From NCBI GenBank assembly GCA_902728285.1, contig CACVBU010000250.1:666085-730084 (forward strand): a stretch of 64,000 nucleotides of DNA. The letters are read 5' to 3'. Below are positions 10,941 to 21,537 of this stretch, one piece after another. The notes below the pieces were generated by a model that was not told the DNA's origin, did not search any database, and worked only from the letters and a program-made list of their open reading frames with translations. This DNA is from Clytia hemisphaerica (taxonomy: Eukaryota > Cnidaria > Hydrozoa > Leptothecata > Clytiidae). Each line of letters begins with the position of its first letter. The first letter of the stretch is position 1. The translations under genes were made by a program, and so were the position numbers.

Positions 10941-11105
10941 GACAAAAATAATCCCGATTTTTATGTTTATTACGAATTACAGGAAAGTGAAAATTATATT
11001 GTTGAGAAAAAATATTTCCTGGAGCCTTTAATAGAATTATACTTGAATGGCTGTATGAGGTTTTTAGAATGTGTTGTAGGACTAAATAATGAAATTGCTG
11101 ACTGA
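10941..11105 (+). pseudogene. Diverged duplicate of the C-terminal exon of the preceding locus
   Basis: Translation from 10941 gives KNNPDFYVYYELQESEN, then a stretch matching the parent's EKEYFLEPLVELYLNG block, ending in a TGA at 11103-11105. It repeats the last 48 or so residues of segment D (10770-10910) at about three-quarters identity, starting 29 bases after that stop. GAGGTAAGAC precedes it, so it could be a duplicated terminal exon. It lacks a start codon. Confidence 0.7.
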
Positions 11106-11933
11106 CTGTTTTTACATCAAATTTACTCCTCGAACTTTCAAAGAATATCAAAGGATTTGAGTCATATTCAACCATGAAATTTGTCTATAAATTCACTTAA
11201 AAACCCACTCTTTGAGAGAAAGCAATATTTTGCAAAGCAAAGTCATCTAAATAAAGGTAGTGGGCCACTAGAGGAAAATTAAGGCAAACACTGATAATAT
11301 ATCAATCTTGTCCTTGTAAAAGAAAATGAACTGTTCAAAGGAGACAAAAAGACTTACATTAAACTTTAGGAATTTTTTTTGACAATTTACATTATTTTGA
11401 ATACAACACAAGCTAACAAGCTTTCATAAATCATCTATATTTTGTCCTTAATCCACAGTGTTAAGTAATACAGGACCATCAATTTAAAAAAGGAGTGATG
11501 GACTAGAGGGCTGCGAGGTGGGGCAGTTCCTCAAACTTGCAACTTAACTATCCAATTGTAAGCCATGGTATAGTTACAACCATTATTTCCGAAAAATCAG
11601 AAATTTATTATGCTTTAAAGAATTCATGACGTTCTTTATTTTAGGGTATGTAAGGAATTCATGCCGAGACCATTGGGGATTGTTGAACCACGCATACATC
11701 ATACTTTTGCCTGGGTCTGGTTGACCATTGTAGTGAAAACCGTCAATGTGAAAGTTCAATTCTTTCAGCAGGCACGTTTTAATAATAACAAAAGCTTGCT
11801 TGTATCAATCCTGTCACTGATCAATATCGTGAAATCAACATGAAGCAAAAGATTTTAGCCTGCGTCTTGTTGACAATTCTCATTAGAGAATTGAAATTCT
11901 TCTTTCTTGCATTTTTCAATTTTTCTTTTCTAG
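11106..11933. other. Intergenic region and probable 5' intron of the RGG gene
   Basis: No coding region with recognisable similarity. The last 30 bases (TTTTTCAATTTTTCTTTTCTAG, ending at 11933) look like a polypyrimidine tract and 3' splice site, so part of this interval is likely a 5'-UTR intron of the next gene. Upstream exons were not identified. Confidence 0.4.
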
Positions 11934-13372
11934 CAAAACTATAAGAAATTAGAAATGAATCAATTCATTGATGACATCAATGCTCCCTCCCCACCTTCAC
12001 CGGCATCAACAATTGCTTATGTAAGAGTTTATTTTAATTTGCTTTGGTTAAGGTGAGAATGGATTATTAACCTATGTGTATTCTATTGTTCTACATTGTT
12101 TGACAGGTCACATGACATAAATTATCAAATCAGTTTCTCAAAAATGATTGACAGTTGTACTTCAGGGCTACAATATTCTTTGTTAAACATATTCTTCACA
12201 ATAGCTTGAATGTAAATTTTATCTTTTATCAGGGCTTAAATGATGACGAGGATGGTGGGGTTACAGCGGAGCATATCGTTGTTATGGTCCAGGATACCGA
12301 GCAACCATCTGACGATGATGATCTTAAACAGTCCTTGGATGAAAGTTTTGAGCAAAATGAACCAGTAGCTAATAACCAGGTACCAGAATTAGAAGCTAAT
12401 TACCAAGTTGAAGCATTAGAAGGTATAAACCAAGTTCCAGTTGTAGAAGCAAATAACCAGGTACCAGCATTATAAGCTAATAATAACCAAGAAGGTAACC
12501 AAGTTCCAGCTGAAGAAGGTATAAATGAAGTTCCAGCAGAAGAAGGTATAAATGAAGTTCCAGCAGAAGAAGGTATAAATGAAGTCCCAGCAGTAGTTAA
12601 CCAAGTCAACCAAGTTCCAGCAGTATTTAATCAAGTTAACCAACTTCCAGTAGTAGCTGCAGGAGTTAATCAAGTTCAGTATGGAAGAGGTGGCAACGGT
12701 CGAGGCGGAAACGGGCGAGGCGGAAACGGTCGAGGCGAAAACGGTCGAGGCGGAAACGGTCGAGGCGGAAACGGTCGAGGCGGAAACATTCGAGGCGGAA
12801 ACGGTCGAGGCAGAAACGTTCGAGGCGGAAACGGTCGAGGTGGAAACATTCGAGGCGGAAACGGTCGAGGCGGCATTGGTCGAGGCGGCAACAATGGGCG
12901 AGGACGCGGTGGACATCAGCGTGGAAGAGGGGGGTTCCACCCTTACCAGTATCAACCACCACCTCCTCCAAGCCCAGTGCAAATGGCACACCTTCTCCTC
13001 CTAACAATCAACAACTTCTTCTAAATTTTGAACTCGATTTTATATTGAATCGATACATTACAGCTCATCATTATATTTGTTATATTTTTGTTACATTTTT
13101 TTATCTGAAAAAAGAAAAGGAATACCATGACATTTCATTTCTCACATTTGTGCTCAATTAACATTTTCTGAACCAATGTAGAACAGAAATTTCGGACACA
13201 TGTAACATAAAACTTTTCCCCTTTTGAATAGAATGATTTTGAATTTTGGACACATTTTGAAAGTTTCTGGTTTGCCTGGATTTTACTTCTTTGTGTGTTG
13301 TATCCTACATTGATGTGGAATGATCAATAACATTAACATAAATATTTTTTTGTTACAGTGAAATAATAAAAT
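11934..13372 (+). CDS. RGG-box protein gene, two exons, one in-frame TAA
   Basis: Coding exon 1 is 11955-12020 (MNQFIDDINAPSPPSP), ending TAT|GTAAGA; coding exon 2 starts after TTTTATCAG at 12233 in phase 0. The acidic start (LNDDEDGG, DDDDLKQSLDE) is followed by NQVP repeats, three GINEVPAEE repeats, then about fifteen GRGGN pentapeptides (12680-12905), HQRGRGGFHPYQY and a polyproline tail, ending at 13024. RGG boxes bind RNA and are arginine-methylation sites, so an RNA-associated role is likely. A single TAA at 12473-12475 interrupts the frame; the same repeat elsewhere has GAA there, so it looks like a one-base nonsense change. With it the product is 102 aa, without it about 285 aa. AATAAA near 13367 is a poly(A) signal. 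I see no similarity to a named protein. Confidence 0.7.
12680..12905 (+). repeat. 15-bp coding minisatellite (GRGGN units) in the RGG gene
   Basis: Units of CGAGGCGGAAACGGT repeat about fifteen times with point variants (ATT for GGT, GAA or AGA for GGA). The period is a multiple of three, so all three frames on both strands stay open; only the plus frame reading GRGGN continues the exon. Unit-to-unit identity suggests recent expansion by slippage or unequal exchange. Confidence 0.9.
13366..13372 (+). terminator. Poly(A) signal of the RGG-box gene
   Basis: AATAAA inside AATAATAAAATG, about 345 bases after the stop codon, with no closer canonical hexamer noted. Confidence 0.5.
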
Positions 13373-13550
13373 GAAAAGTAACTAATGACAAGTGCTCACC
13401 CCAAAACAAAAAGGAAGGTAAAAGCTCAATATATGCCTGGTTATTTTATTGTATGGAATGGAATTGAAGAGACAAACAAATGGCAGTAAGCTTTTTTGTA
13501 TCTTTTCTGTGTATTTTCAAAGTTTTAGTGTGCAAAATTTCAGGCAAATC

Positions 13551-14376
13551 GGACCATGGGATCACTTATTTTTCATCAAAATGTGTAATTTACAGACCAG
13601 TCTGTAAGATACCTATCCATACAGAAAATTTTCTGAAATTTTGGACAAAAAAACGGTCACCGGACAGAAGTTACAGCAATTTTCCTTGTTTTCGCATAAA
13701 TTATCTCACAGAATGTCATTTTGCATAAATTAAAGATGAATTTGTATATCAAAATGTTTTTGTAAGGTGTCTTTTCATACTGAGAAGCATTTCTGAAATT
13801 TTGGGCGTAGAACGGTCACCAGGACAGCAGTTACAGCAATTTTCCTTCTTTTCGCATAAATTATCTCTCAGAATGTCATTTTGCATAAATTAAAGATGAA
13901 TTTGTATACCAAAATGTTTTTGTAAGATGTCTTTTAATACTGAGAAGCATTTCTGAAATTTTGGGCGTAAAACGGTCACCAGGACAGCAGTTACAGCAAT
14001 TTTCCTTCTTTTTGCATAAATTATCCCACTGAATGTTATTTTGCATAAATTAAAGATGAATTTGTATATCAAAATGTTTTTGTACGGTGTCTTTTCATAC
14101 TGAGAAGCATTACTGAAATTTTGGGCGTAAAACGGTCACCAGGACAGCAGTTACAGCAATTTTCCTTCTTTTGGCATAAATTATCTCTAAGAATGTTATT
14201 TTGCATAAATTAAAGATGAATTTGTAAACCAAAATGTTTTTGTAAGATGTCTTTTAATACTGAGAAGCATTTCTGAAAATTTGGGCGTAAAACGGTCACC
14301 AGGACAGCAGTTACAGCAATTTTCCTTCTTTTCGCATAAATTATCTCTCAGAATGTTATTTTGCATAAATTAAAGA
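13551..14376. repeat. Tandem array, 160-bp period, about five units
   Basis: The marker GAATGT(C/T)ATTTTGCATAAA recurs at 13711, 13871, 14031, 14191 and 14351, exactly 160 bases apart. Each unit also carries GGTCACCAGGACAGCAGTTA. The first unit is the most diverged and the last stops abruptly where the foldback element begins. The units have no convincing coding capacity. Confidence 0.9.
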
Positions 14377-14582
14377 CGTCTAAAAAAACGGCTATTCTTT
14401 TTTAGAATCAACCTTACAATCTAGTTTTTATATTTATAAAAACTAGATTGCTGACGAGTGGAAAGGAATGTCGGCGTGACTGATCCCTTTGTTTCGATAA
14501 TAACATCAAAGCGGGAACTAATTTTCTTCTCGTTTCTTTCTTTCCTTTTTCTTTCTCATAAATTCAAGCTTTCCTTCACACT

Positions 14583-14645
14583 CTCCAAGCGGTTAGAGCG
14601 CCTGTCTCATAAGCATGGGTTTCCGAGTTCGATCCCGCTGGGTGT
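14583..14645 (+). tRNA. tRNA-Met(CAT)-like sequence in left arm, degenerate
   Basis: Contains an A-box-like AAGCGGTTAGAGCG, an anticodon-loop-like CTCATAA (anticodon CAT) and a B-box GAGTTCGATCC. The 3' part is shortened by several bases relative to the right-arm copy and no acceptor stem can be drawn, so this is a tRNA-derived pseudogene or SINE-like head, not a working tRNA. Confidence 0.45.
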
Positions 14646-15053
14646 CAAATTTTTCAATTCTTCAAATTTCTTTTTTTAATTCTCGTTCTATTATAATGAA
14701 GGTCAATCAAACAAGTAACTAGCATATGTTACCTCTGCTCTTTGTGTAAGGTTTAGATAAGCTATGATAGCATCACTTAATAAGAACTTGTTTGACACTT
14801 GATCCAATCGTTTGCTTATCTTTCTTGCGTGGTCGTCATTTGAATTTCAGTATTCAATGCTTATAAAATACGGTTGTTATAAGGGTATTAAACTCCTCAC
14901 TAAGAGGGAACAGATCATAGATTCGAATTGAACGCGTAATTACTATTAGCAATTAACATTACATAACGCGTCGATATCTCTTCGCTCTCATGAAATGTGA
15001 TTCAAAATTAAAGTGATGAGCACAAAAACAAAATCAAGAATTGGAAAATTTGT

Positions 15054-15126
15054 CACCCAGCAGGAGGGATCGAACTCGGAAACCCATGCTTATGAGACAG
15101 ACGCTCTAACCGCTTGAGCTAGCCAC
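15054..15126 (-). tRNA. tRNA-Met(CAT)-like sequence in right arm
   Basis: The minus strand reads a 73-base tRNA-like unit with TAGCTCAAGCGGTTAGAGCG (D arm and A box), CTCATAA loop and GAGTTCGATCC (T arm and B box). The anticodon stem has a mismatch and the 5' GTGGCTA does not pair with the 3' end, so acceptor function is doubtful. It is more complete than the left-arm copy and may still drive pol III initiation. Confidence 0.45.
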
Positions 15127-15322
15127 ACTTGGAGGGTGTGAAGGAAAGCTTGAACTTATGAGAAAGAAAAAGGAAAGAAAGAAACAAGAAGAAAATTAGT
15201 TCCGGCTTTGATGTCATTATCGAAACAAAAGGATCAGTCACGCCGACATTCCTTTCCACGCGTCAGCAATCTAGTTTGATTGTAAGGTTGATTCTAAAAA
15301 AGAATAGCCGTGTTTTTAGACG

Positions 15323-16378
15323 ACTACGTTAGACTTAAACTCGTATATCAAGATTACGGGATTTCGAGTGCGGGCCGATTTTCAGCAGTTTCAGTTTCGA
15401 TTTCAAGCAGACATCTTAGCAACGAAGTACTCGCCCATAGTTACGGTGGTTTGTGCAAAATTCCAAACATAGAAACAAATTTTAAACACAACTTTTATAT
15501 GTTTTATTTTTTTGCACTTATATTCATAATTCAAGATATTCTGCTTTGTTTATTTATACAGCAGCGACCGAAATACTCAGAAAGACTTGAGCACTCAGCT
15601 GACGCATGCGAGAAGGGGATGTGGATGATTGATTTTTGGATTGGAATGTGTAAATATATACGCGTGCCGCATGCATGCAGTAATTAATAAAAACTAATTT
15701 ACCCAAAATCAAACCGTTGGCAAACATAACGTCAACAAGTTACTGATGCAGTAGGTATAGTGTAACCTGATAACAGCTGTTCATAATTTTCTAACGCGCA
15801 TGGTAAACCTCTAAAGGCGCTTGAAAATTATACATCTGAGGAAAATAGTCCTCCCGCGGAAAATTTTACAACAAGAATCTTGTTGTGCGCCAGAAAGTCA
15901 AAAACTGATACGGCGCCCTATTCATTAACACAATCACGCAACTTTGTTCTCATCCCCAGTCCTTTTAGACGAACGCGGTCCTTACGATTTCGAGATTGCA
16001 TATTCGTTAGATTGTATGTTTTCACCCATCCCTTTAGAGCTTCGGCGTGGTGAGAGAAAACAATCACAATCTGATCTCAGGTTAGTATAGTGTGGATAGG
16101 CCTATCTTTTCACAATATTTATGGTTTTTTTCTCCAGACATTTAGATGTTGAATAATTTAAAAAATGTTCAAAATGTGGGAAACGATTATTCATAGAGAT
16201 TACGTCATACACTCGATGGTCTCTTGAGACGAAACACTGATTGACTTCAATCATCTCATTTTCCGTAGCGATTTCAATCAACGCGTGAAGCGATTTTGTT
16301 GTTCGTTCGTAGTTGGTGTCTGAAGAGAGAGAAAAGAGGTTGGTATAGCTTTGTCTCTAATCCCGATATAGTTTAAGT
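15323..16378. other. Non-coding interval, no gene supported
   Basis: A 125-codon open frame at 15310-15687 starts inside the foldback arm and has no recognisable domain. The remainder has scattered GC-containing stretches and A/T runs without tandem or inverted structure that I can see. Confidence 0.4.
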
Positions 16379-16594
16379 TTAGACTGGAAGAGTGGTATAA
16401 AGTGTAGCAAAATCAAAGGTAGAAATTCTTTGTGTTTTTTTCTTAGCATTTATCCGATTTAGATGTTCAATTACCGGTGAAGAATTTTGAACTACCCAAA
16501 ATTTGGTAAACCCAGAAAAGAATCTTGATTTTCTGTGAAAACTTTCAACATGTTTGTAAAGAACTTTAAAAACATTTGAAACAACTGTGGTCAA
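16379..16594 (-). pseudogene. Penelope-like reverse transcriptase fragment (finger motif)
   Basis: The minus frame contains FWVVQNSSPVIEHLNRIN and ISTFDFATLYTTLP, the motif that precedes the palm in Penelope-like RTs (FDFxTLYTTLP). The RT breaks off after TLPV. It belongs to the same lineage as the 5533-5870 fragment but covers the preceding part of the enzyme. Confidence 0.65.
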
Positions 16595-16599
16595 TGGTG

Positions 16600-17263
16600 G
16601 TCAAGAAAAGTATTGATATAAAAATAACTCAAACTGATAAAAACGAAAAAAAGTAAAGAATATTTTTGGTATTTTTAATTTTTTAATTTATAAGTCATTC
16701 CGAAACAGAGGGAAATTTAGCAAAAAGTCAAAGGGAATTTAAATAGTGGTATGTGAAAGAAAAACCTAATCCAAATGAAGATGATAGAAGAAAAGTAATA
16801 TTGGAGAAACAATGAATTGCAGAGATTCCTGACAAACACATTTTTGTACAATCATTAATTAATACAAGCTCATCAAAATACAAATAAAATGGCACAGCTG
16901 TTCCCCTCAAGCAAAATCATCGATTCCGTAGAGTTCACGAAATCGCTGTCAACAGAAATTGAAAAAAAAAAATTCAATATGGCGGCTGAGTGAAACTGAC
17001 AAAAACGAAAAATCATGAGTTTTCAATCGCTTATTGCAGCTGACTGAAGCAGATAAATCCAATGAAATAAAAAGTAGACAAACCTTGAACCTTTTCTCTG
17101 TCCAAATAAAGAAAATAATCTAGCTATAGTAATGTTTACATCCCAAAATAAATCCATTTCCGACCAGACCTACATCAAGTCCCACAAAATTTCAACCCAC
17201 GCTGCGGCTATGCAGGCAAAACATTCTGACCTGAAACCTGTTGGAAACAAGCTACATGCTGAA
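16600..17263. other. Non-coding interval
   Basis: AT-rich, no coding similarity found. The last part (GCTACATGCTGAATGG) matches the left flank of the second copy of the CCGGCA element at 42.75 kb, so that repeat family may begin a little before 17264. Confidence 0.4.
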
Positions 17264-18334
17264 TGGACCTACCTGAAGATTGATGTAATATGACAATTGA
17301 AAAATGAGAACAATAGTATGAAAATGCAGAATAATACGAGAGAACTCGAGAAATCGGCTGTTCTGGCGATTTTTAGAAAGTTCCTGTACGAAAATCAGTT
17401 TCATTGAAAATTGAACCATGCTTAATCGTGGACATTCTTAAAAATGACGTTTTTGTTTGAAAAGACATGAAACGAAAAAATCCAATGAAAATCTGCAAAA
17501 ACGGAAATTTCCAGCTTTTTCGGCCGGAAAAAAAATTTTCTCAAAAATTGGACTCAGCCATGTTTTGGGCATTGTTAATACGCATCTTTGTGCAAAATTA
17601 GAAAATGCTAATGATGAAATCTCGAGAAAATGCCAAAAACCAGTTTTTCCGGCATATTTCCGGCATTTTCGGCCGGAAAAAAATGTTTTTCGAAAATCGG
17701 GCTCCGTCACATTTTAGGTATTGTAATTTTGCATCAGTGTGCAAAATTTCATAAAAAAATATAAAGTACAGCTCGAGAAATTCAAGAAATACTGTCTTTC
17801 CGGCGAAAATAGGTTGTTCCGGCGGTTTTTGAATAGTTCCGGCTTCAAAAATCAATTTTATTGAAAATTGAAACATGCTAGATGGTGGGCATTGCTTTTA
17901 ATAATAATTTTGAATGAAAAACAACTAATTATAAGGAAAAAGTCCAATGAAAATCCAGAAAAACGGCGATTTCCGGCATATTTCCGGCATTTTCGGCCGG
18001 AAAATTTTTTTTCTCAAAAATCGGACTCGGCCATGTTTTGGGCATTGTTAATACGCATCTTTGAGCAAAAAATCAGAAAAAACTAATGATAAAATCTCGA
18101 GAAAGTGCCAAAAAAACAGTATTTCCGGCATATTTCCGGCATTTTCGGCCGGAAATTTTTTTTTTCCGAAAATCGGGCTCCGTCACATTTTGGGCATTGC
18201 CATTTTGCATCATTGTGCAAAAAATCAGAAAAAACTAATGAGCCAATCTCGAGAAAAGCTGGCAACAGACGTACGGTCGGACGGACATGGGTTAATTTAA
18301 AGGACCTCCACCAGGGTAACCGGAGGTAGGTCCA
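17264..18334. mobile_element. Non-autonomous repeat element with CCGGCA subrepeats
   Basis: Short inverted ends TGGACCTACCT (17264) and AGGTAGGTCCA (18324-18334) bound about 1.07 kb. Inside are two tandem blocks of roughly 475 bp, seen from CGGCCGGAAAA at 17521 and 17994, each with a TTTCCGGCATATTTCCGGCA word cluster and TTTTGGGCATTG. Open frames on both strands follow the repeats and are not genes. A shorter, internally deleted relative lies at 42745-43015. Confidence 0.6.
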
Positions 18335-18975
18335 AAACTAAAAGATTAGGGTCTAATTACATCTAAAAATGATATATTTGCAAGCTATTAGTTGCTTTCC
18401 CAGGAACTGAAGGAAAGATCCAAAAAATCGAAACGGGGGGTAAGATTTTTTAAATAAAATTATAAAATAAGACGTTTTAATGCTCAAACCAATGACCTAA
18501 TAAAATAGATAGACCAGTATCCTATTGAAATGATCCGCGTAAGAATGATAAAAAAATTAATGATTTTTGCATCATTAAAATGTCATTCCACGTGCAAAAG
18601 CTTTTTTTTAAGATTAGCTATTGGTTGATATTGATCACATGACTTAAATTTTGTGAATATGTTCTTAATTTCAAGTCAAACTTTTAGGCTTAAAAATTAG
18701 TAAACATTGTTAAAATTATAACATTTGTATTTGGATAGTGTTTGTGTTTTCTATCTTAAGAACGCACCATGAACGCACTTTTATTTTCTTAGTTAGAGTC
18801 TTTCAAAAATGTTTATGTTCTTAAAGAAAATGCGCTGAAAAGCGCCACAGTGTTGTCGAAAAATATTTAAAAATATCTTGTGAGAAAGATGATTAAAAAT
18901 GCGATCTGACGTAGGCAAAAAAAATCGAAAATTATGTTTATGGTCAGTAGAAATTCGATATAATTGATTTTACAC
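18335..18975. other. Non-coding interval
   Basis: AT-rich sequence with no coding similarity. Ends with CATTTAGAGT (18976-18985), the left copy of the direct repeat that flanks the RT-less LINE. Confidence 0.4.
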
Positions 18976-19075
18976 CATTTAGAGTAGCCTGGATATCCAA
19001 GCTCAAAATTTAAGAAAAAACAAAATTTACCTCAACATACAAAGTTCTTAAATTACCTCACTGTTTGAGGTTATC

Positions 19076-20478
19076 TCTGATGTTCATCGAGACAAAAATG
19101 CCTTTGGTGATCCAGGGTTTGAGAAGGAGGTTAGCTTGACGTCTGGTCAACTGTTTCAGAGGAACATGCTTATCATACAAAGAAGAAAAACGAGTCAAAA
19201 AAGAATCAAAAGATAAGTCAACATCCCCCTTTCAGTTTTAAGAAGATCTTTCCAATCAAAGCTGTCGAATTCATCTTTGAAAGTAGCCTCATCAAATTTG
19301 GACCAATCTCGACGAAAAGGAAGTTCAGATTTGTAGTCAAAATCACAGTCAGTATTAAGAATTAGAAACTGAGGAAGATGGTCAGATATAGCAACAGTTA
19401 GATTTCCAGAAGTTGATGAACAGTTAAAAGGAGAAGTAAGAATGTTATCGATAAGAGTACTGGAGGTATCAGTGATCCGTGTTGGCAAGGTAATAGTTGG
19501 AAGAATCTGATAAGCACCAAGAATATCAAGAAATTTAGAGTGAGAGATTACAGAGTCACAAGTCAAAAGATCTATGTTGAAATCGCCTAATAAAATAAGA
19601 GTTTTGTTTTCTTGGCAGGCTTTCTTCAGCAAAGGAGATATAAAATTTTTATTAAAAAGATCAACGTCAAGGTCTGGATGTTTGTAGATGCAACAAACGA
19701 TATAGTTTTTCCTATTTTTTAAGACGATTTCAGCAAAAGTTGACTCAAGATTACCACAGGCTGAGTGCACTATCTTTGAAAGATCTGTGCGAGGTTTGCT
19801 TTTGAGAGAGTTAGAAATAAAGAGAGCAGTTCCCCCAACTGATGAGACGGCCGGGGTATCAAAGGATTTAAAGCCGTTGATAGAAAGTTCAGTGTTTTCG
19901 ATAGAAGATTTGAGTCTGGTTTCACTGATACCGAGAATGCTAAAATTATGATTGAGATTATGAAGTAAAGTAGTAAGATTGTCATGATGTTTTTCTAAAG
20001 AACAGATGTTGAGATGAAAGCAAGAAAAATTTTGTTTTTTAAGAGGAAGAGAAGCAACTTCTTGAGTACTATAGTATTTGCAGTCGAAATGATTAACGTG
20101 ATCATCATAAGTAATATTATCAAGTTGATCGTCGATTTGTGAATCAAAATTAGAAAAAGAATTCGAGATAGAATTTAGATGTTTAAAATAATTTTTTAAG
20201 TGACTTATGTCTTTACCAATGGGTAATTTTTCATCGGATTCAAGATTAGGTAGAGCATCATGCCTACAAAGTTTACAGAGCCAAATGTTTTTTATGTATT
20301 TTGGTTCAACGCCTAAGCACTTTGCATGGGATCGTCTTTCACACTTGGGACAAAAATGAAAGGTTTTAGAAGTAATTTTTTTCGAGCAAACAGAGCAATC
20401 ATCGTTTGTCATTACTGGAAAATCAGTGTGCAAAAGAGAAATGTTTCTCGAGCCAAAGTATAATAAAAAACAGAGCAT
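19076..20478 (-). pseudogene. LINE ORF2 fragment: PHD finger and complete APE-type endonuclease, no RT
   Basis: A PHD-type finger (CSVCSKKI, CPKCERRSHAKC, CKLCRHD) opens the frame. It is followed from about residue 150 by an APE-like endonuclease: FHLNICSLEKHHDN, GISETRL (catalytic Glu), GGTALFIS, IYKHPDLD, LLGDFNIDLL (catalytic Asp and Asn) and SDHLPQFLIL (catalytic His). A shift in a G run near 19228 breaks the frame; the next frame continues LTRFSSLYDKHVPLKQLTR and ends after SMNIRDNLKQ near 19076. The methionine at MTNDDCSV is a more natural start than the upstream MLCFLL. Belongs with the ORF1 just upstream; CR1/L2-like. Confidence 0.8.
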
Positions 20479-20523
20479 TCAAAAACTAAGATATAAATAA
20501 GAAACGCTACAGAATGAAAAAAA

Positions 20524-21537
20524 TTATTTAGAAACATAGAGATCTTTATGATCAGGAAAGAATTCAATTAAATCATTTAAATGTGTTACTTTCAAGACTT
20601 CATCTGTGTCATTATTAAATCTACAGTTAATAGAACCATTAAACACCCAAAACGATTCAATAGCATTACGACCATACAACGCTTTAACTCTTCCCCAGAG
20701 AAATCTGTAGTGACTGCAAAGGTTATTATTAATGTAAACTTTATTTGTCAAATCTGCTTTTTCAAATACCTCACGTTTACTGAAGTCTTTGCCTTTTTTG
20801 ATTAACTTTTCTGCAAGTTTTCTGTTTACAAATCTCACTATTGTGCGCTTTGGCCCTTTTTGATTTTTTCTTTGGAACAGGCGATGACAAGCTTCGATTT
20901 CGTTGGGAGGAATATCAATGTTGACGGCTTTAGCTATTTCGATCACTTTCGATTCTAACTCGTTTTGTTTCACAGAGTCAGGGATACCCGCAATTTCGAT
21001 ATTATTCCTTCTTATGTATTGTTGAAGTGTACTGTTTTCTCTCTCTACTGTGCTAACGTCATCCAAATCAACCTTTCCTTTCCCAACTTGATCCAGTTCA
21101 GTTCTCAAATCGTCAATAATTTTGCTTTTCGAAGAAAGTTCCTGCTTAAGTTCGTCCAGTTCTCTTCTCATCTCCAAGTTTTGATTTTGGAGCTTGATTG
21201 TAATATCTTCTTTTACACTCTCTATCTTTGATGCAATGTCATACTTTATAACCCTCATTTCGTAAAAGATCATTTCAAGTGTAACCCCCTCCATAGGTTC
21301 CTCCTCGAATGATTTATGAAGATTATAAGGTTGAGAAAAAGAATAAGATACATCACCACCAGGACTTGTCACAAAGTCTTTATCTGTGTCTTTTGTTTGA
21401 AGAGAGTCTTTTTCTTGGTGTGATGAGGTGTCTTGAGTGTCTTTTTGTGTTGGAGAATCTTGTGTAGTAGTGTATAAAGGTATATCTTGAAGTACTTCTT
21501 CGATGTTCTTTTGCTGCTTTCTTGTTGTCACATTCAT
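20524..21537 (-). CDS. LINE ORF1: coiled coil plus RRM-like protein
   Basis: Intact 337-aa frame. The N-terminus is polar and acidic (KDTQDTSSHQEKDSLQTKD), then a strong coiled coil (IESVKEDITIKLQNQN, MRRELDELKQELSSKSK). The C-terminal half carries NNIEIAGIPDSVKQNELE, EACHRLFQRKN and RTIVRFVNRKLAEKLIKKGK, the usual ORF1 RRM/C-terminal pattern that binds RNA. It ends 46 bases before the ORF2 start. It is longer and only distantly similar to the ORF1 at 4536-5363, so two separate LINE families are present. Confidence 0.8.
   Translation of the reverse strand: MNVTTRKQQKNIEEVLQDIPLYTTTQDSPTQKDTQDTSSHQEKDSLQTKDTDKDFVTSPGGDVSYSFSQPYNLHKSFEEEPMEGVTLEMIFYEMRVIKYDIASKIESVKEDITIKLQNQNLEMRRELDELKQELSSKSKIIDDLRTELDQVGKGKVDLDDVSTVERENSTLQQYIRRNNIEIAGIPDSVKQNELESKVIEIAKAVNIDIPPNEIEACHRLFQRKNQKGPKRTIVRFVNRKLAEKLIKKGKDFSKREVFEKADLTNKVYINNNLCSHYRFLWGRVKALYGRNAIESFWVFNGSINCRFNNDTDEVLKVTHLNDLIEFFPDHKDLYVSK

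Larger units (their letters stand above)
14377..15322. mobile_element. Foldback element with ~280-bp inverted arms, each with a tRNA-like sequence
   Basis: The left arm (14377-about 14660) and right arm (about 15040-15322) are near-identical inverted copies starting CGTCTAAAAA. The left arm differs by a small palindromic insert (TTTTTATATTTATAAAAA near 14430) and the right arm keeps a fuller tRNA-like segment. The centre of about 380 bp is AT-rich and unique. There is no ORF. Such an element could form a long hairpin. No clear target duplication is visible. It is a non-autonomous element of unknown family; the arm-embedded pol III promoter boxes are unusual. Confidence 0.8.

Noticed and set aside
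12681..13007. Long open frames on both strands over the RGG repeat (VEAETVEAET-type and PPRPFPPR-type)
   Set aside because: The 15-bp period keeps every frame open; only the frame continuous with the exon upstream, reading GRGGN, is supported.
15054..15126. Functional tRNA-Met gene
   Set aside because: Acceptor stem does not pair and the anticodon stem is mismatched; kept only as tRNA-like.
17438..18329. Several 60-90 codon frames in the CCGGCA element
   Set aside because: They occur on both strands and follow the duplicated blocks; no recognised domain.
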